Positions 8,762 to 20,481 of a DNA stretch of 64,000 bases are shown in pieces. Position 1 is the first letter of the stretch; each line of letters opens with the position of its first letter. Source of the stretch: WHSM01 sp036375165 (GTDB lineage Bacteria; Actinomycetota; Actinomycetes; Mycobacteriales; Micromonosporaceae); contig DASUSI010000099.1 of the NCBI GenBank assembly GCA_036375165.1, forward strand, positions 1 to 64,000, written 5' to 3'. A model generated the notes under the pieces. It did no database searches. It was given only the letters and a program-made list of their open reading frames with translations, and was not told the origin of the DNA. Both the position numbers and the translations under genes were made by a program.

Positions 8762-10479
8762 GTGACAGTGCAACCGATAGCAGGGAAACCGGCGACGTGG
8801 CTGCGCCGGATCGGCGTCATCGTATCCATCACCCTAGGGGTCACGCCGATCGCGGCGGTACCCGCCTATGCCGCGCCCAACGACGTGGCGATTGTGGCAT
8901 CCGGAAACGTGGACCTCAGCGTCGGCGGTGGTGCCCGGCGCATCGTGTTCACCGTGTCGAACCGGGGCCCGATGGACGCGGACAACATCGGTGTCCGGGT
9001 TGACGTGCCGCTCGGCGGGCAGGGTGTGGCCATCACCGCAGGGCCGGACGGCTGTGAGGTCGGTCGGAACAACCTTCGGTGCGGCATCAACAGGCTGAAG
9101 CGCGGCGACTCCGAATCGTTCTCGATTCAGATCTCTCCCCCGCAAACCGGCGGGCCGGCAGTCGGGGAGAGCCGCAGCGAGCAGGGCGTGGCCCGGGCAG
9201 AGGTCGGAGAGGACCTCAACCCCGCCAACAACTCCGCCGGGTTCCGTGTGACGCTGCGCGGCCCGGAAGCCGCGAAGGTGGTCCAATCCGTCACCGGCAC
9301 GGTGAAGGACGGCGATTCCGGTGATCCCGTGGCGAACGCCAAGGTGGTCGTCACCGACGCGGACGGCGGGACCCACAAGACCGCGACCGACAACAGCGGA
9401 CAGTTCAAGATCACGTCGAGCGACGCGAACCCGATCACTGCCGGAGCCCTGCAGATCGCGGTGGCCAAGGACGGCTACGAAACGAAAAAGATCCGCAGGA
9501 CCGGGGAGCCCGGCAGCTCGCTGACGGTCCGGATGTCGCTCATCCCCAAGGTGCAAGCCAGCGCCTCGGAATCCGCCGAGCCCACCGCGAGCGAGGAAGC
9601 CGCGATACCGCCCACCGCCCCCGGGGACGAGTCGAGTGGCGGCGATTGGCTGACCTGGATGCTGTACCTGCTGGCGGCACTGCTGGTGCTGGGCGGCATC
9701 GGCGCGATCGTGTGGCTGTTCGTACGCCGTAACGAGGACGACGAGACCGACCGGTACCGCCAAGGCGGCGCGCCGGGTCCCGGAATGCCGGGGGCGCCCG
9801 GGATGCCAGGAGCACCGCCCATCGGGGCGCGGGGGGTGTACCACGACGATCCGTATGGGGCTCCCACGTCGGTGATGGGCGGCGGCCCGCCCACCAGAAT
9901 GCTTGGCGCGGACTCGCCGACCTCGGTGATCGGGCCCGGTGGGTTCCCGGGTGCCATGGACCAGCCAACGTCGGTGATCGGGCCCGGTGGTCTGCCGGGT
10001 GCCATGGACCAGCCCACCTCACGGATCCCCCGACCCGGAATCGACCAGCCCACCTCCAGGCTGGGCCATCAAGGTCTGGACGAGCCGACCCAGGGACACC
10101 CGGGACCCTCGGCGGACGACGACATCTACCCCCACGGACGTGAGCGCTACGCGGACGGGACCGGCCAGCACGGCTACGGTGACCCGGGTTACAGCCGGGA
10201 CCGTGACTACGGCGACCCCGGCTACCGCGAGCCTGGCTACCCCGATCAGGGCTACCGCGACCCTGGATACCCCGATCAGGGCTACTCAGACCACGGCGAC
10301 CAGACCTACGGCAGTCAGGCTCCCGGATACGGCCAGGGCGGCGGCTACGGTAGCGACCCCGGATACGGTGCCGGCCGGCACTCCGCCGACGACAACCACG
10401 CAGACCCCGGGTACGGGGAGCAGCCCTCGCGTCGTGGCCGGCGGGCGGCCGAGGACCGCCGCCGGGACTGGTACGAGGA

Positions 10480-10483
<4 letters not shown>
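8762..10483 (+). CDS. Secreted/membrane-anchored protein with Ig-like domains and Gly/Tyr/Pro repeat tail
   Basis: A 573-residue protein. GTG 8762 is preceded by GAGGAGG at 8747-8753. A signal peptide is evident (WLRR, a hydrophobic stretch, cleavage near AYA-AP at residues 35-39). It is followed by a DUF11/CARDB-like domain (FTVSNRGPMDADNIGVRVDV) and a carboxypeptidase-regulatory-like domain (VTGTVKDGDSGDPVANAKVV). A Ser/Glu-rich linker leads to one membrane helix at about 297-320. The roughly 250-residue tail is low-complexity: repeats of PTSVIGPGG-PGAMDQ, then DPGY/EPGYPDQGYR-type tyrosine repeats ending in RRGRRAAEDRRRDWYED. The tail should be cytoplasmic; it could bind partners or phase-separate, which is inference. 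Its stop codon overlaps that of purL. Confidence 0.8.
9923..10018 (+). repeat. Two tandem 48-base coding repeats
   Basis: Units 9923-9970 and 9971-10018 match at about 43 of 48 bases and encode SVIGPGG(F/L)PGAMDQPT twice. More diverged copies of the PTS(V/R) element flank them. This looks like recent in-frame duplication within the cytoplasmic tail. Confidence 0.85.
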
Positions 10484-12773
<2,290 letters not shown>

Positions 12774-12777
<4 letters not shown>

Positions 12778-13460
12778 GCCCGTGCTCCCACACTCGCCAG
12801 GTGGTTGCGCACCGACGTGAAGACCCCCAGGCCGTCCGTGGACGCCCCGGTCAACTCCTCGACCGCGTGCTCCGGATGCGGCATCATGCCCACCACGTTT
12901 CCCGCCTCGTTCGTGATCGCCGCGATGTCGCGCAGGGAACCGTTCGGATTGCCGCCCACGTAACGGGCCACCACCCGGCCCTCCGCCTCCAAAGCGTCGA
13001 GAGTGGCGACATCCGCCGTGTACCGGCCGTCGATGTTCTTCACCGGGATCACGACCTGGTCGCCTACGGCATACCGGTTGGTCCAAGCGGTCCGGTTGTT
13101 CGCCACCTCCAGCCCCTGCGGTCGGCAGCGGAAATGCAGGTGGCTGTTACGGGTCAGGGCACCGGGCAGCAGGTGCGCCTCACAGAGCACCTGGAACCCG
13201 TTGCAGATGCCGAGCACCGGCATGCCGCCCCGTGCGGCCGCCACGAGCGGCGCCATCACCGGGGCGAACCTGGCGATCGCACCGGCCCGCAGATAGTCGC
13301 CATAGGAGAACCCGCCGGGCAAAACCACTGCGTCGACCTGCCGGAGGTTCCGGTCCGCATGCCACAGCCGGACCGGCTCGGCACCGGCCAGGCGTACCGC
13401 CCGGAGTGCATCGGCGTCGTCCAGCGAGCCGGGGAAGGTCACCACGCCGACGCGGGTCAT
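12774..13460 (-). CDS. purQ: Phosphoribosylformylglycinamidine synthase subunit PurQ
   Basis: A 228-residue class I glutamine amidotransferase that supplies ammonia to PurL. The catalytic Cys lies in PVLGICNGFQVLCE and the His/Glu pair in MPHPEHAVEEL near the C-terminus. GGFSYGDYLRAGAIA is typical of PurQ. The start overlaps the purS stop by four bases and the end overlaps the purL start by four bases, so the three subunits are probably made in step. Confidence 0.97.
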
Positions 13461-13711
13461 GCCGGCTGCTCCGCGGACTCTTCGACCCGTACCGTGAAGT
13501 TTTCGATCACCGGGTTGGCGAGCAGCTTGTCCGCGATCTCGCGGGCCGCCCCGAGGTCCGCGTCCCCGGCGAACTCGATCTCGATCCGCTTTCCGATCCG
13601 TACCGACTCAACGCCGCTCGCCCCGAGCCGGGGCAGTGCGTTGACCACCGCCTCACCTTGTGGATCGAGGATCTCGGGCTTGAGCATGACGTCGACCACA
13701 ACGCGAGCCAC
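13457..13711 (-). CDS. purS: Phosphoribosylformylglycinamidine synthase subunit PurS
   Basis: An 84-residue PurS, the small bridging subunit that joins PurQ to PurL. The sequence MARVVVDVMLKPEILDPQGE and GVESVRIGKRIEIEFAG are standard for the family. GTG 13711 has AGGAG about 9 bases upstream. It is the first gene of the overlapping purS-purQ-purL set, 102 bases downstream of purB on the same strand; that gap has no coding sequence. Confidence 0.96.
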   Translation of the reverse strand: MARVVVDVMLKPEILDPQGEAVVNALPRLGASGVESVRIGKRIEIEFAGDADLGAAREIADKLLANPVIENFTVRVEESAEQPA

Positions 13712-13813
13712 GCGGTTTGCTCCTGTCAGGGAATCGCAGGTCAGTTGCGCCTGTGAGCCTACCCGGGGCCGACCCCCGACCCGGGGACGACCCGCGTCAC
13801 GCTGAGCAACCGG

Positions 13814-15244
13814 TCAGAGGATCTCGCCAGGCTGGTACGCGACGGCTCCCGGGTGCGCGGCGAGCACCTCCTCCACGGCCCGGGTGACCGCCGCGATCTG
13901 TGCCGAGGCCGCCCCTGTGAAACGTGCCGGGTCCGCGACGAGGTCCCGCACCTCCGCCGGGCTGAGCCGCAACCGCTCGTCGGCGGCGAGCCGGTCCAGC
14001 AGGTCGTTACGCTCGGCACCCTTCTCCCGCATTCCGAGGGCCACCGCCACCGCGTGCTCCTTGATCGCCTCGTGCGCCCGCTCCCGGCCGACACCCCGGC
14101 GTACCGCCGCCACCAGAACCCTCGTGGTCGCCAGGAAGGGCAGGTAGCGGTCCAGTTCCCGGCCGATCACCGCCGGGTACGCACCAAACTCGTCCAGCAC
14201 GGTGAGGAACGTCTGGTAGAGCCCGTCGGCGGCGAAGAACGCGTCCGGCAGCGCCACCCGGCGCACCACCGAGCAGGAGACATCGCCCTCGTTCCACTGG
14301 TCTCCGGCCAACTCGCCAACCATCGACAGGTGACCGCGCAGCACCACGGCCAGGCCATTGATCCGTTCACAGGAGCGGCTGTTCATCTTGTGTGGCATCG
14401 CGCTGGAGCCCACCTGGCCCGGCTTGAACCCCTCGGTCGCCAGCTCCTGCCCCGCCATCAACCGGACCGTCAACGCCAGCGAGGACGGCGCGGCGGCGGC
14501 CTGAACCAGTGCCGACACCACATCGAAGTCCAGGGATCTGGGGTAGACCTGCCCGACACTGGTCAGCACCCGCTGGAAACCCAGGTGTACGGCGACCGCA
14601 CGCTCCAGATCCGCGAGTCTGTCGCTGTCGCCGCCCAGCAGGTCAAGCTGGTCCGCGGCGGTGCCCACCGGGCCTTTGATTCCCCGCAACGGGTAGCGGA
14701 GCAGCAGGTCCTCGATCCGCTCGTACGCCAGCAGCAACTCCTCGGCGGCGGTGGCGAACCGCTTCCCGAGCGTCGTCGCCTGCGCCGGTACGTTATGCGA
14801 CCGGCCAACCATCACCAGGTCGGCGTACTGGGTGGCGCGGGCGGCCAGCCTGGCGAGCGCTGCGGTCACCCGGTCCCGTACCAGTTCCAGGGACTGCCGG
14901 ATCTGGAGCTGCTCCACGTTCTCGGTGAGGTCACGGCTGGTCATCCCCTTGTGGATGTGCTCCTCACCGGCGAGCGCGCAGAACTCCTCGATCCTGGCCT
15001 TCACATCGTGCCGGGTGACCCGTTCCCGGGCCGCGATCGACGCCAGATCGACCTGGTCGATGACCGCCTGGTACGCCTCGATCACCCCATCCGGGACCTC
15101 GACGCCCAGGTCGCGCTGCGCCTTCAGCACCGCGATCCACAGCCGCCGCTCCAGTACGATCTTGTGCTCGGCCGACCAGATACGGGCCAGCTCGGGCGAG
15201 GCGTACCGTTCTGCGAGGACATTCGGGATGAAGGACTTGGTCAC
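13814..15244 (-). CDS. purB: Adenylosuccinate lyase
   Basis: A 476-residue PurB of the fumarase/aspartase superfamily. It releases fumarate from SAICAR and from adenylosuccinate, two steps of purine synthesis. The signature GSSAMPHKMNSRSCERINGL is present, with TSRDLTENVEQLQIRQSL and the upstream RSHNVPAQATTLG. The ATG at 15244 is preceded by GGGAGAATGG. It is the first purine gene of this block (purB, then purS-purQ-purL), and purC is not next to it as it is in some actinobacteria. Confidence 0.96.
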   Translation of the reverse strand: MTKSFIPNVLAERYASPELARIWSAEHKIVLERRLWIAVLKAQRDLGVEVPDGVIEAYQAVIDQVDLASIAARERVTRHDVKARIEEFCALAGEEHIHKGMTSRDLTENVEQLQIRQSLELVRDRVTAALARLAARATQYADLVMVGRSHNVPAQATTLGKRFATAAEELLLAYERIEDLLLRYPLRGIKGPVGTAADQLDLLGGDSDRLADLERAVAVHLGFQRVLTSVGQVYPRSLDFDVVSALVQAAAAPSSLALTVRLMAGQELATEGFKPGQVGSSAMPHKMNSRSCERINGLAVVLRGHLSMVGELAGDQWNEGDVSCSVVRRVALPDAFFAADGLYQTFLTVLDEFGAYPAVIGRELDRYLPFLATTRVLVAAVRRGVGRERAHEAIKEHAVAVALGMREKGAERNDLLDRLAADERLRLSPAEVRDLVADPARFTGAASAQIAAVTRAVEEVLAAHPGAVAYQPGEIL

Positions 15245-15458
15245 CCGGCCATTCTCCCGTACCCGCAGGTCAGGGAACCGGCAGGTCAGCCCGATCGGCC
15301 GTTCCCGGGGGTACCGGCAGGGCTCTGGGACGCCGAGTGCAGGTCATACCGGTCCTGGTACTCCTTAATCAACAACGCCTGAAGATCTTCGCAAACTCCT
15401 CCTCAGACCACCGCCAGGTGAATTCGTCCACGAGGTCCGCTCGGCGAAGGTTCAGGTC

Positions 15459-15842
15459 ATGTTGGCTGTCCATCTCGATGCGGTGCTCCCAATACGGGCG
15501 TCCCGTGCCGCTTTCGAATTCGCTGGAATGGTGTCGGAACGGCTCCGTTGGTCGAACCGCAAACGGGTTGACTTCGCGGTATATCCCACGCGGGTCCGAG
15601 TCGCCCGGATTCTGGATGAACTGTCCCGTCGGTACGGCTACCGCACCACTTCCGGTATCACGATCGGTGTGCGCCTCAGCCAGCCGGAGATCGCGGCTCT
15701 CGCCGGCGCGGCCGATGTGACCGTCCAGAAAGCACTTCGGGAGTTGCGTGGCGACCGTCTGATCCAGACCGGGTACCGCCGGATCACCGTACTGGATCCA
15801 CATAGGCTTAGGATCACGGCACGGTGTGAGTCGGGAGACTGA
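15459..15842 (+). pseudogene. Remnant of a CRP/FNR-family regulator (C-terminal half only)
   Basis: The frame encodes the end of a cyclic-nucleotide-binding regulator. The connecting helix reads AFEFAGMVSERLRWSNRKRV, and then RVRVARILDELSRRYG and an HTH in which LSQPEIAALAGAADVTVQKA would be the recognition helices. The N-terminal cNMP-binding beta-roll, normally about 120 residues, is missing. Homology appears to start abruptly near base 15500, joined to unrelated sequence. It could be transcribed as a bare HTH, but the abrupt junction and the remnants nearby favour a pseudogene. On the opposite strand, 15370-15470 reads MDSQHDLNLRRADLVDEF, possibly another short remnant. Confidence 0.65.
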
Positions 15843-15901
15843 CTTCGCCCAATCGTCACCGTGACCTCAGGGGAAATCCTCACTCCAGTCTGATAGGATA
15901 T

Positions 15902-15913
15902 GAGGAATTCCTC
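15902..15913. promoter_or_regulatory. Palindrome upstream of the TetR gene, possible operator
   Basis: GAGGAATTCCTC is a perfect 12-base palindrome in AT-rich DNA, 33 bases before the proposed TetR start. TetR proteins commonly bind such sites to repress themselves. Assignment as operator is inference from position and symmetry. Confidence 0.4.
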
Positions 15914-15945
15914 GTGTCTTCGTGCTCACGTTTCGGATTCCCTTG

Positions 15946-16554
15946 ATGCCTGCCTCCAAATCGGACTGTCAGCCTAGGAGGACGCCCACGCAGCGGCGCG
16001 CGTGGCGTACCCGGGAACGGATTCTGGCTGGGGCCGCTCAAGTCTTTGCCGAGTACGGGTACGCGTCGGGCACCACCGATCGGATTGCTGGCGCGGCTGG
16101 CCTGTCGGTGGGCTCGCTGTACCAGTACTTCCCGAACAAGGACGCGATTCTGCTGGTATTGGCGACGTCCCACATCAACCAGACCGCCGACGCCGTCCGC
16201 GAGACCTTGGCGGAAGTGCGACCAGCCAAGGTATGGCTGCCGGAATTGACCGCCGCCGTGGTCGGGCAGCACGTCGAGAACCCGCGGCTGCACCAGGTGC
16301 TTTTCGAGGAGGCACCACGGCCACCGGAAGTCGTGGCGCGGTTTCGCGAGGTCGAGAGCGAGGCGGTGACCGCGATCGCCGCACTGCTGCGAGGTGATGC
16401 CAGCCTGAGAATCGCACAGCCCGATCGGTGCGCGCGATTCGTCGTCGCCACCATCGAGGCGCTGACCCACCGGTTCATGGGCGGTAGTCCGCAGATCGAC
16501 ATGGACGACCTCGTCGACGAGATCACCTCAATGGTGGTCAAGTACCTACAGTGA
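15946..16554 (+). CDS. TetR family transcriptional regulator
   Basis: A 202-residue TetR-type repressor. The HTH is clear: RTRERILAGAAQVFAEYGY, then TTDRIAGAAGLSVGSLYQYF and PNKDAIL. The C-terminal ligand domain resembles actinobacterial members annotated as TetR_C_7-like (HINQTADAVRETLAEV...). ATG 15946 is chosen, as GTG 15922 is too far from the only SD-like sequence. It lies between two gene remnants and overlaps one of them by 9 bases at its end, so it may be the surviving part of a decayed locus. The target is unknown; autoregulation through 15902-15913 is possible. Confidence 0.8.
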   Translation: MPASKSDCQPRRTPTQRRAWRTRERILAGAAQVFAEYGYASGTTDRIAGAAGLSVGSLYQYFPNKDAILLVLATSHINQTADAVRETLAEVRPAKVWLPELTAAVVGQHVENPRLHQVLFEEAPRPPEVVARFREVESEAVTAIAALLRGDASLRIAQPDRCARFVVATIEALTHRFMGGSPQIDMDDLVDEITSMVVKYLQ

Positions 16555-16846
16555 CCCTTTGCCTGTGACCGCGACCGCCCGGTAGAGATCACGGAGCGGG
16601 CAGATCTCGCCTCCGTGGTGCATCACCTCGCGGCTGATATGGAGAATCAACGCGGCGATCGGCTCGTCGGCGTACGGGCCCCCTTTCCGCCCGAGGGGGC
16701 GCGGTCAACTCGGCCTCCGTGAGAGACCCGATGTTGTCGCACCATTCCCGGTACGTACGGTCCAGGAACAGGACGGCCTCGGCGGCCGTACCCGGCAGGT
16801 CAACAGGCAGATGCCTGGGATCGAACATGTCAGCATCGTCAGGCAC
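16546..16846 (-). pseudogene. Frameshifted C-terminal fragment of a DinB-family protein
   Basis: From GTG 16846 the frame reads PDDADMFDPRHLPVDLPGTA and LDRTYREWCDNIGSLTEAEL, then loses sense at a run of five C in GCGCCCCCTCGGG. Shifting by one base restores LGRKGGPYADEPIAALILH, followed by REVMHHGGEICPLRDLYRAV and a TAG at 16548-16546. This is the second half of a DinB/DUF664-type metal-binding four-helix protein (ILHISREVMHHGGEI is the C-terminal histidine motif). The first half is not found upstream. It is truncated and frameshifted, so non-functional unless the C run is a sequencing error and the N-terminus lies elsewhere. Confidence 0.7.
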
Positions 16847-16916
16847 CGTCCCGTCACCGAAAAGAGCACTGGTACGGCAGGTTCCAACACCCTTGCGGCC
16901 CGAGCTGCGCCTGCCA

Positions 16917-18092
16917 TCAGGAACTCAGCTCCCGCTCCAGCGGGGTACGAAACCTGGGCGCGAACCGGACCGGCCCCACCCATTCCGCGAGCCGCGCCGC
17001 CGCCTTCTCCACCGCCGTGACGCCATCCGAGCCGATGTCCTCCAGCAGCCGGTACGCCACCTCGCCGTCCTTGCGCTGCGCCCAGCCGCCGACCACCCGG
17101 CCCTGCCACCACACAGTCGGACCGACGTTGCCCGACCGGTCGAACAGCACCGGCCCGTGTCCGCCGAGGAACCAGTCCCGGCGCTGCCATCCCATCGGCG
17201 TCGCGTCAAGCGCCGGCAGCAACACCGCGTCCGGGGCCTCGGGCGCGGCCACGGCCTCCAAGTCGTCGGCGAGCACCAGGCCGGCTGCGCCGTCCAGATC
17301 CACCTCAGCCGGATCGATCCTGGTGAGCGCCCGCTTCACCGCCGCCGCTGTGAAACCGCTCCACCACCTGATGTCCGCCACGGTGCCCGGCCCGAACCGC
17401 GCCAGCCAGCGACGGATCAGCTCCACCCGGGCGTCCGCCTCGGACCAGTCCGGAAGCCCGCCGGGCAGCCAGCTGTCCAGCGGCGCCCACCGGTACTGAC
17501 TGGAGACCCAGGATCCGCGCGGATGACCCCGTACGATGCGGCCTTCCATGGAGAGCTGGTTCAACACCCACGTCGTGATGTTGGTCCATGCCTCGTACTT
17601 CTTGCCCTCGGCCATCAGCACGGAGGTCCGCAGCCTCGGCTCGTCGGCCGACAGCTCACTCGCGGTAGCCTCGCCTCGTGCCAGCAACACCTGGACCGTG
17701 GATTCCTGTACGTCGGTGAGCCAGGCGTCGACGTCCCCGGTCACCGCCGGAGAGATTCGCTGGATCAGCCTGCGCCGTTCCCGTACCGCGATCTCCTGGG
17801 TGGCCGCGGCGTGTACCACCCCGGCGAGGTCCACCGGCACCACCCACATGGTGCGGCGCATCCCGAGCATCCGTACCAGCGAACGCTCCTGGTAGAGCGC
17901 CTGCTGCACGGCACCCACGTCGCCCGCCGCCACCCGGGCCAAGGCTGACAGGTACACCGAGACCGGGTCGGTGGCGTGCAGCGCCACCACACCGGCCGCC
18001 GCCCGTGCCGGATGGTCCACCTGGCTCTCCCGGCAGAGCAGGTGTCGCCGCACCAGCCTGGCCCGCCGCTCGCCCTGGTCGATCCGCCTCAT
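16917..18092 (-). CDS. Winged-helix AlkZ-like DNA-binding protein
   Basis: A 391-residue protein of the HTH_42 (winged-helix tandem) family, which includes the interstrand-crosslink DNA glycosylase AlkZ. Family features are LHATDPVSVYLSALAR, the block MLGMRRTMWVVPVDLA, LARFGPGTVADIRWWSGF and LDATPMGWQRRDWFLGGHG. Many genomes hold several paralogues, and only some excise crosslinked or alkylated bases, so the activity is inferred. ATG 18092 gives MRRIDQGERRARL; a TTG three codons earlier is the alternative. It lies 31 bases downstream of the crotonase gene on the same strand and could be cotranscribed. Confidence 0.8.
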   Translation of the reverse strand: MRRIDQGERRARLVRRHLLCRESQVDHPARAAAGVVALHATDPVSVYLSALARVAAGDVGAVQQALYQERSLVRMLGMRRTMWVVPVDLAGVVHAAATQEIAVRERRRLIQRISPAVTGDVDAWLTDVQESTVQVLLARGEATASELSADEPRLRTSVLMAEGKKYEAWTNITTWVLNQLSMEGRIVRGHPRGSWVSSQYRWAPLDSWLPGGLPDWSEADARVELIRRWLARFGPGTVADIRWWSGFTAAAVKRALTRIDPAEVDLDGAAGLVLADDLEAVAAPEAPDAVLLPALDATPMGWQRRDWFLGGHGPVLFDRSGNVGPTVWWQGRVVGGWAQRKDGEVAYRLLEDIGSDGVTAVEKAAARLAEWVGPVRFAPRFRTPLERELSS

Positions 18093-18123
18093 CAACGGCA
18101 AGGTAGCGGAACGGTACGACAGA

Positions 18124-18936
18124 TCAGGCGCCCCGGAACGTCGGTGGCCGCTTCGCCAGGAACGCCCGTACCGCCTCCGCGAGGTCCTGACTGGGCAGGA
18201 ATGCCGCGTTCCACGCGGCGACGTGACGCAGCCCCGCAGCCACCGCCGGCTCCCGTCCCTCGTTCAGGATCTCCTTCGTGCCGCGTACCACCAGGGGTGG
18301 ATTCGCGGCGATCTCGGCGGCGAGCTTGCGGGCTGCTGACAGCACCGCCCGCTGGTCGGGGTACACGTCGTTCACCAGCCCGATCCGCTCCGCTCGGGCG
18401 GCGTCGATGTCCTTGCCGGTGAACGCGAGTTCCCGCAGGTGACCCTCACCGATGATGCCGGCGAGCCGTTGCAGGCTGCCCAGGTCCGCGACGATCGCCA
18501 CCTTCACCTCACGCACGCTGAACATCGCGTCGGTGCTGGCTACCCGGATGTCCGCCGCCGCGATCAGGTCGACGCCAGCGCCGACACACCAGCCGGCCAC
18601 GGCTGCCACCACCGGCTTGCGGCAGGCCGCGATCGAGCTGACCGCGGCCTGGAGCCGGTGGATCTGCTCGAGGAACCTGGTACGTGGCCCCGCCTGTGCG
18701 CCGGGACCGAGTACCTCCGCCCAGGCGGGCATCATCGCCGGCAGGTCCAAACCGTACGAGAAGTTGCCGCCGCTGCCGGTGAGCACTACCGCGCGGACCT
18801 CTTCGTCGGCGTCCAACTCGGTGAACACCGTGGGAAGTTCGTCCCAGAGGTCCGGTCCCATGGCGTTGCCCTTGCCCGGTCCCAGCAGGGTCACTTCGGC
18901 GACGTGGTCGGTCCGGTCCACCCGCAGCGACTTCAT
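18124..18936 (-). CDS. Enoyl-CoA hydratase/isomerase family protein
   Basis: A 270-residue crotonase-fold protein. The oxyanion-hole segments are FSYGLDLPAM and AVAGWCVGAGVDLIAAADIR, and the family tail FLAKRPPTF is present. The sequence SVREVKVAIVADLGSLQRL, with acidic Glu and Asp residues at the catalytic positions, resembles delta3,5-delta2,4-dienoyl-CoA isomerases more than plain hydratases. It may serve fatty-acid breakdown, perhaps with the acyl-CoA dehydrogenase at 54740, but the two are not linked. Starts at ATG 18936 with GAGGAGTAG upstream. Confidence 0.85.
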   Translation of the reverse strand: MKSLRVDRTDHVAEVTLLGPGKGNAMGPDLWDELPTVFTELDADEEVRAVVLTGSGGNFSYGLDLPAMMPAWAEVLGPGAQAGPRTRFLEQIHRLQAAVSSIAACRKPVVAAVAGWCVGAGVDLIAAADIRVASTDAMFSVREVKVAIVADLGSLQRLAGIIGEGHLRELAFTGKDIDAARAERIGLVNDVYPDQRAVLSAARKLAAEIAANPPLVVRGTKEILNEGREPAVAAGLRHVAAWNAAFLPSQDLAEAVRAFLAKRPPTFRGA

Positions 18937-19026
18937 CAGCTACTCCTCGGTAACGACGACCGGTTCACCGTAGACGCCCTGATGCCCGGCGGCACCGCCG
19001 GGCATCAGCCGCGATGTCTCAGCTCC

Positions 19027-20298
19027 TCAGGGCAGCCCAGGAATCCGGCCTGCCACCGCGGCCTCCGCGATGTCGGTCCGATACCGGGCACCTGCCCAAG
19101 ACACTCGATCCACCAGGGCGTACGCATTGCTGCGGGCCGCCGCCAGGTCCGCTCCGACCGCCGTACAGGAAAGCACCCGGCCGCCCGCGGTGACCAGCGT
19201 CCCGTCCTGCGCCTGCCGGGTGCCGGCGTGCAGGATCCCGGGCACCGGGCCGCCGTCCGAGGTCAGCGCCCCTGTGATCACGTCTCCGGTACGCGGTTGG
19301 CCGGGGTAGCCCTCGGAGGCCACCACGACGGTCACCGCAGCCCCGGCCCGCCACGCCAGCGGCGACTGCTCGGCGAGCCCGTCGGTCGCCGCGGCGTACA
19401 ACAGAGCACCCAGCGGGGTCTCCAGCAGGGCAAGCACCGACTGCACCTCGGGGTCCCCGAACCGACAGTTGAACTCGATCACCTTGGGTCCGTCCCCGGT
19501 GAGCACCAGGCCGCAGTACAGCAGGCCGGTGAACGTCGCACCCCGGGACGCCATCTCCCCGAGCGTGGGACGGACCACATCGGACATCACGTCCTCGACC
19601 AGGCCGGGCGGCGCCCACGGCAGCGGCGTGTACGCGCCCATGCCCCCGGTATTGGGCCCGGTGTCGCCGTCGCCGATCCGTTTGAAGTCCTGTGCCGGGA
19701 GCAGCGGCACGGCGTGTGACCCGTCAGTGATGACGAACAGCGACACCTCGGGACCGGACAGGTACTCCTCGACCACCAGGTCGGAAGCCGCCGCCGCGTG
19801 CGCCAACGCGGCATCCCGGTCCGCTGTCACCACCACACCCTTGCCGGCCGCCAGCCCGTCGTGCTTCACCACGTACGGCCCACCGAACTCGTCCAGTGCC
19901 CGCTCCACATCAGCCCGCGAATGACAGGTGCGCGAACGGGCCGTCGGGACCTTCGCCGCTGCCATCACGTCCTTGGCGAACGCCTTGGAGCCTTCGATCC
20001 GGGCGGCGGCCCGGGAGGGACCGAAGCACGCGATGCCGGCGTGGCGTACCGCGTCGGCCACCCCGGCCACCAGCGGCGCCTCCGGACCCACCACAACCAG
20101 ATCCGCGCGCACCGCCACGGCGAGCCCGGCGACCGCGTCCGGATCGGTGGTGGCGACATCCCGTACCTCGGTGGCAGCGGTGGCGATGCCCGGGTTACCG
20201 GGAGCGGCGACCAGATGGTCCACGGTGGGGTCGCTGGCCAGGGCCACCGAGAGGGCGTGTTCCCGGCCCCCGGATCCGATCAGTAGTACGCGCACCAC
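19027..20298 (-). CDS. purD: Phosphoribosylamine-glycine ligase
   Basis: A 423-residue PurD (GAR synthetase), an ATP-grasp enzyme that joins glycine to phosphoribosylamine in step two of purine synthesis. Motifs are VLLIGSGGREHALSVAL at the N-terminus, VVGPEAPLVAGVAD, YVVKHDGLAAGKGVVV, the characteristic NTGGMGAYTP and VIEFNCRFGDPEVQSVL. Separated from the other purine genes by four kilobases, so it probably has its own promoter in the 20299-20481 gap, which it shares with the divergent phosphodiesterase gene. Confidence 0.97.
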   Translation of the reverse strand: MVRVLLIGSGGREHALSVALASDPTVDHLVAAPGNPGIATAATEVRDVATTDPDAVAGLAVAVRADLVVVGPEAPLVAGVADAVRHAGIACFGPSRAAARIEGSKAFAKDVMAAAKVPTARSRTCHSRADVERALDEFGGPYVVKHDGLAAGKGVVVTADRDAALAHAAAASDLVVEEYLSGPEVSLFVITDGSHAVPLLPAQDFKRIGDGDTGPNTGGMGAYTPLPWAPPGLVEDVMSDVVRPTLGEMASRGATFTGLLYCGLVLTGDGPKVIEFNCRFGDPEVQSVLALLETPLGALLYAAATDGLAEQSPLAWRAGAAVTVVVASEGYPGQPRTGDVITGALTSDGGPVPGILHAGTRQAQDGTLVTAGGRVLSCTAVGADLAAARSNAYALVDRVSWAGARYRTDIAEAAVAGRIPGLP

Positions 20299-20481
20299 GG
20301 CAGCCTACGTGGCGGCGGTCGCGGCCACGGCCGGGTCCGGCGGGCGAGTCGCCGACGGGCCAGTTGCGACACGCCGCGAAGATCCCGCGTAACGCTCGAA
20401 CGTTGCACGGTCGGCCTTCACTACGCATACCCTCAACAACTACCCCAGTCCACATGTCAACCCGTCCGGAAGGAGTGGCTG

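Noticed and set aside
9924..10010. Two 48-base repeats considered as a possible CRISPR or mobile repeat
   Set aside because: They lie in frame inside a coding gene, are directly adjacent without spacers, and translate to a peptide repeat.
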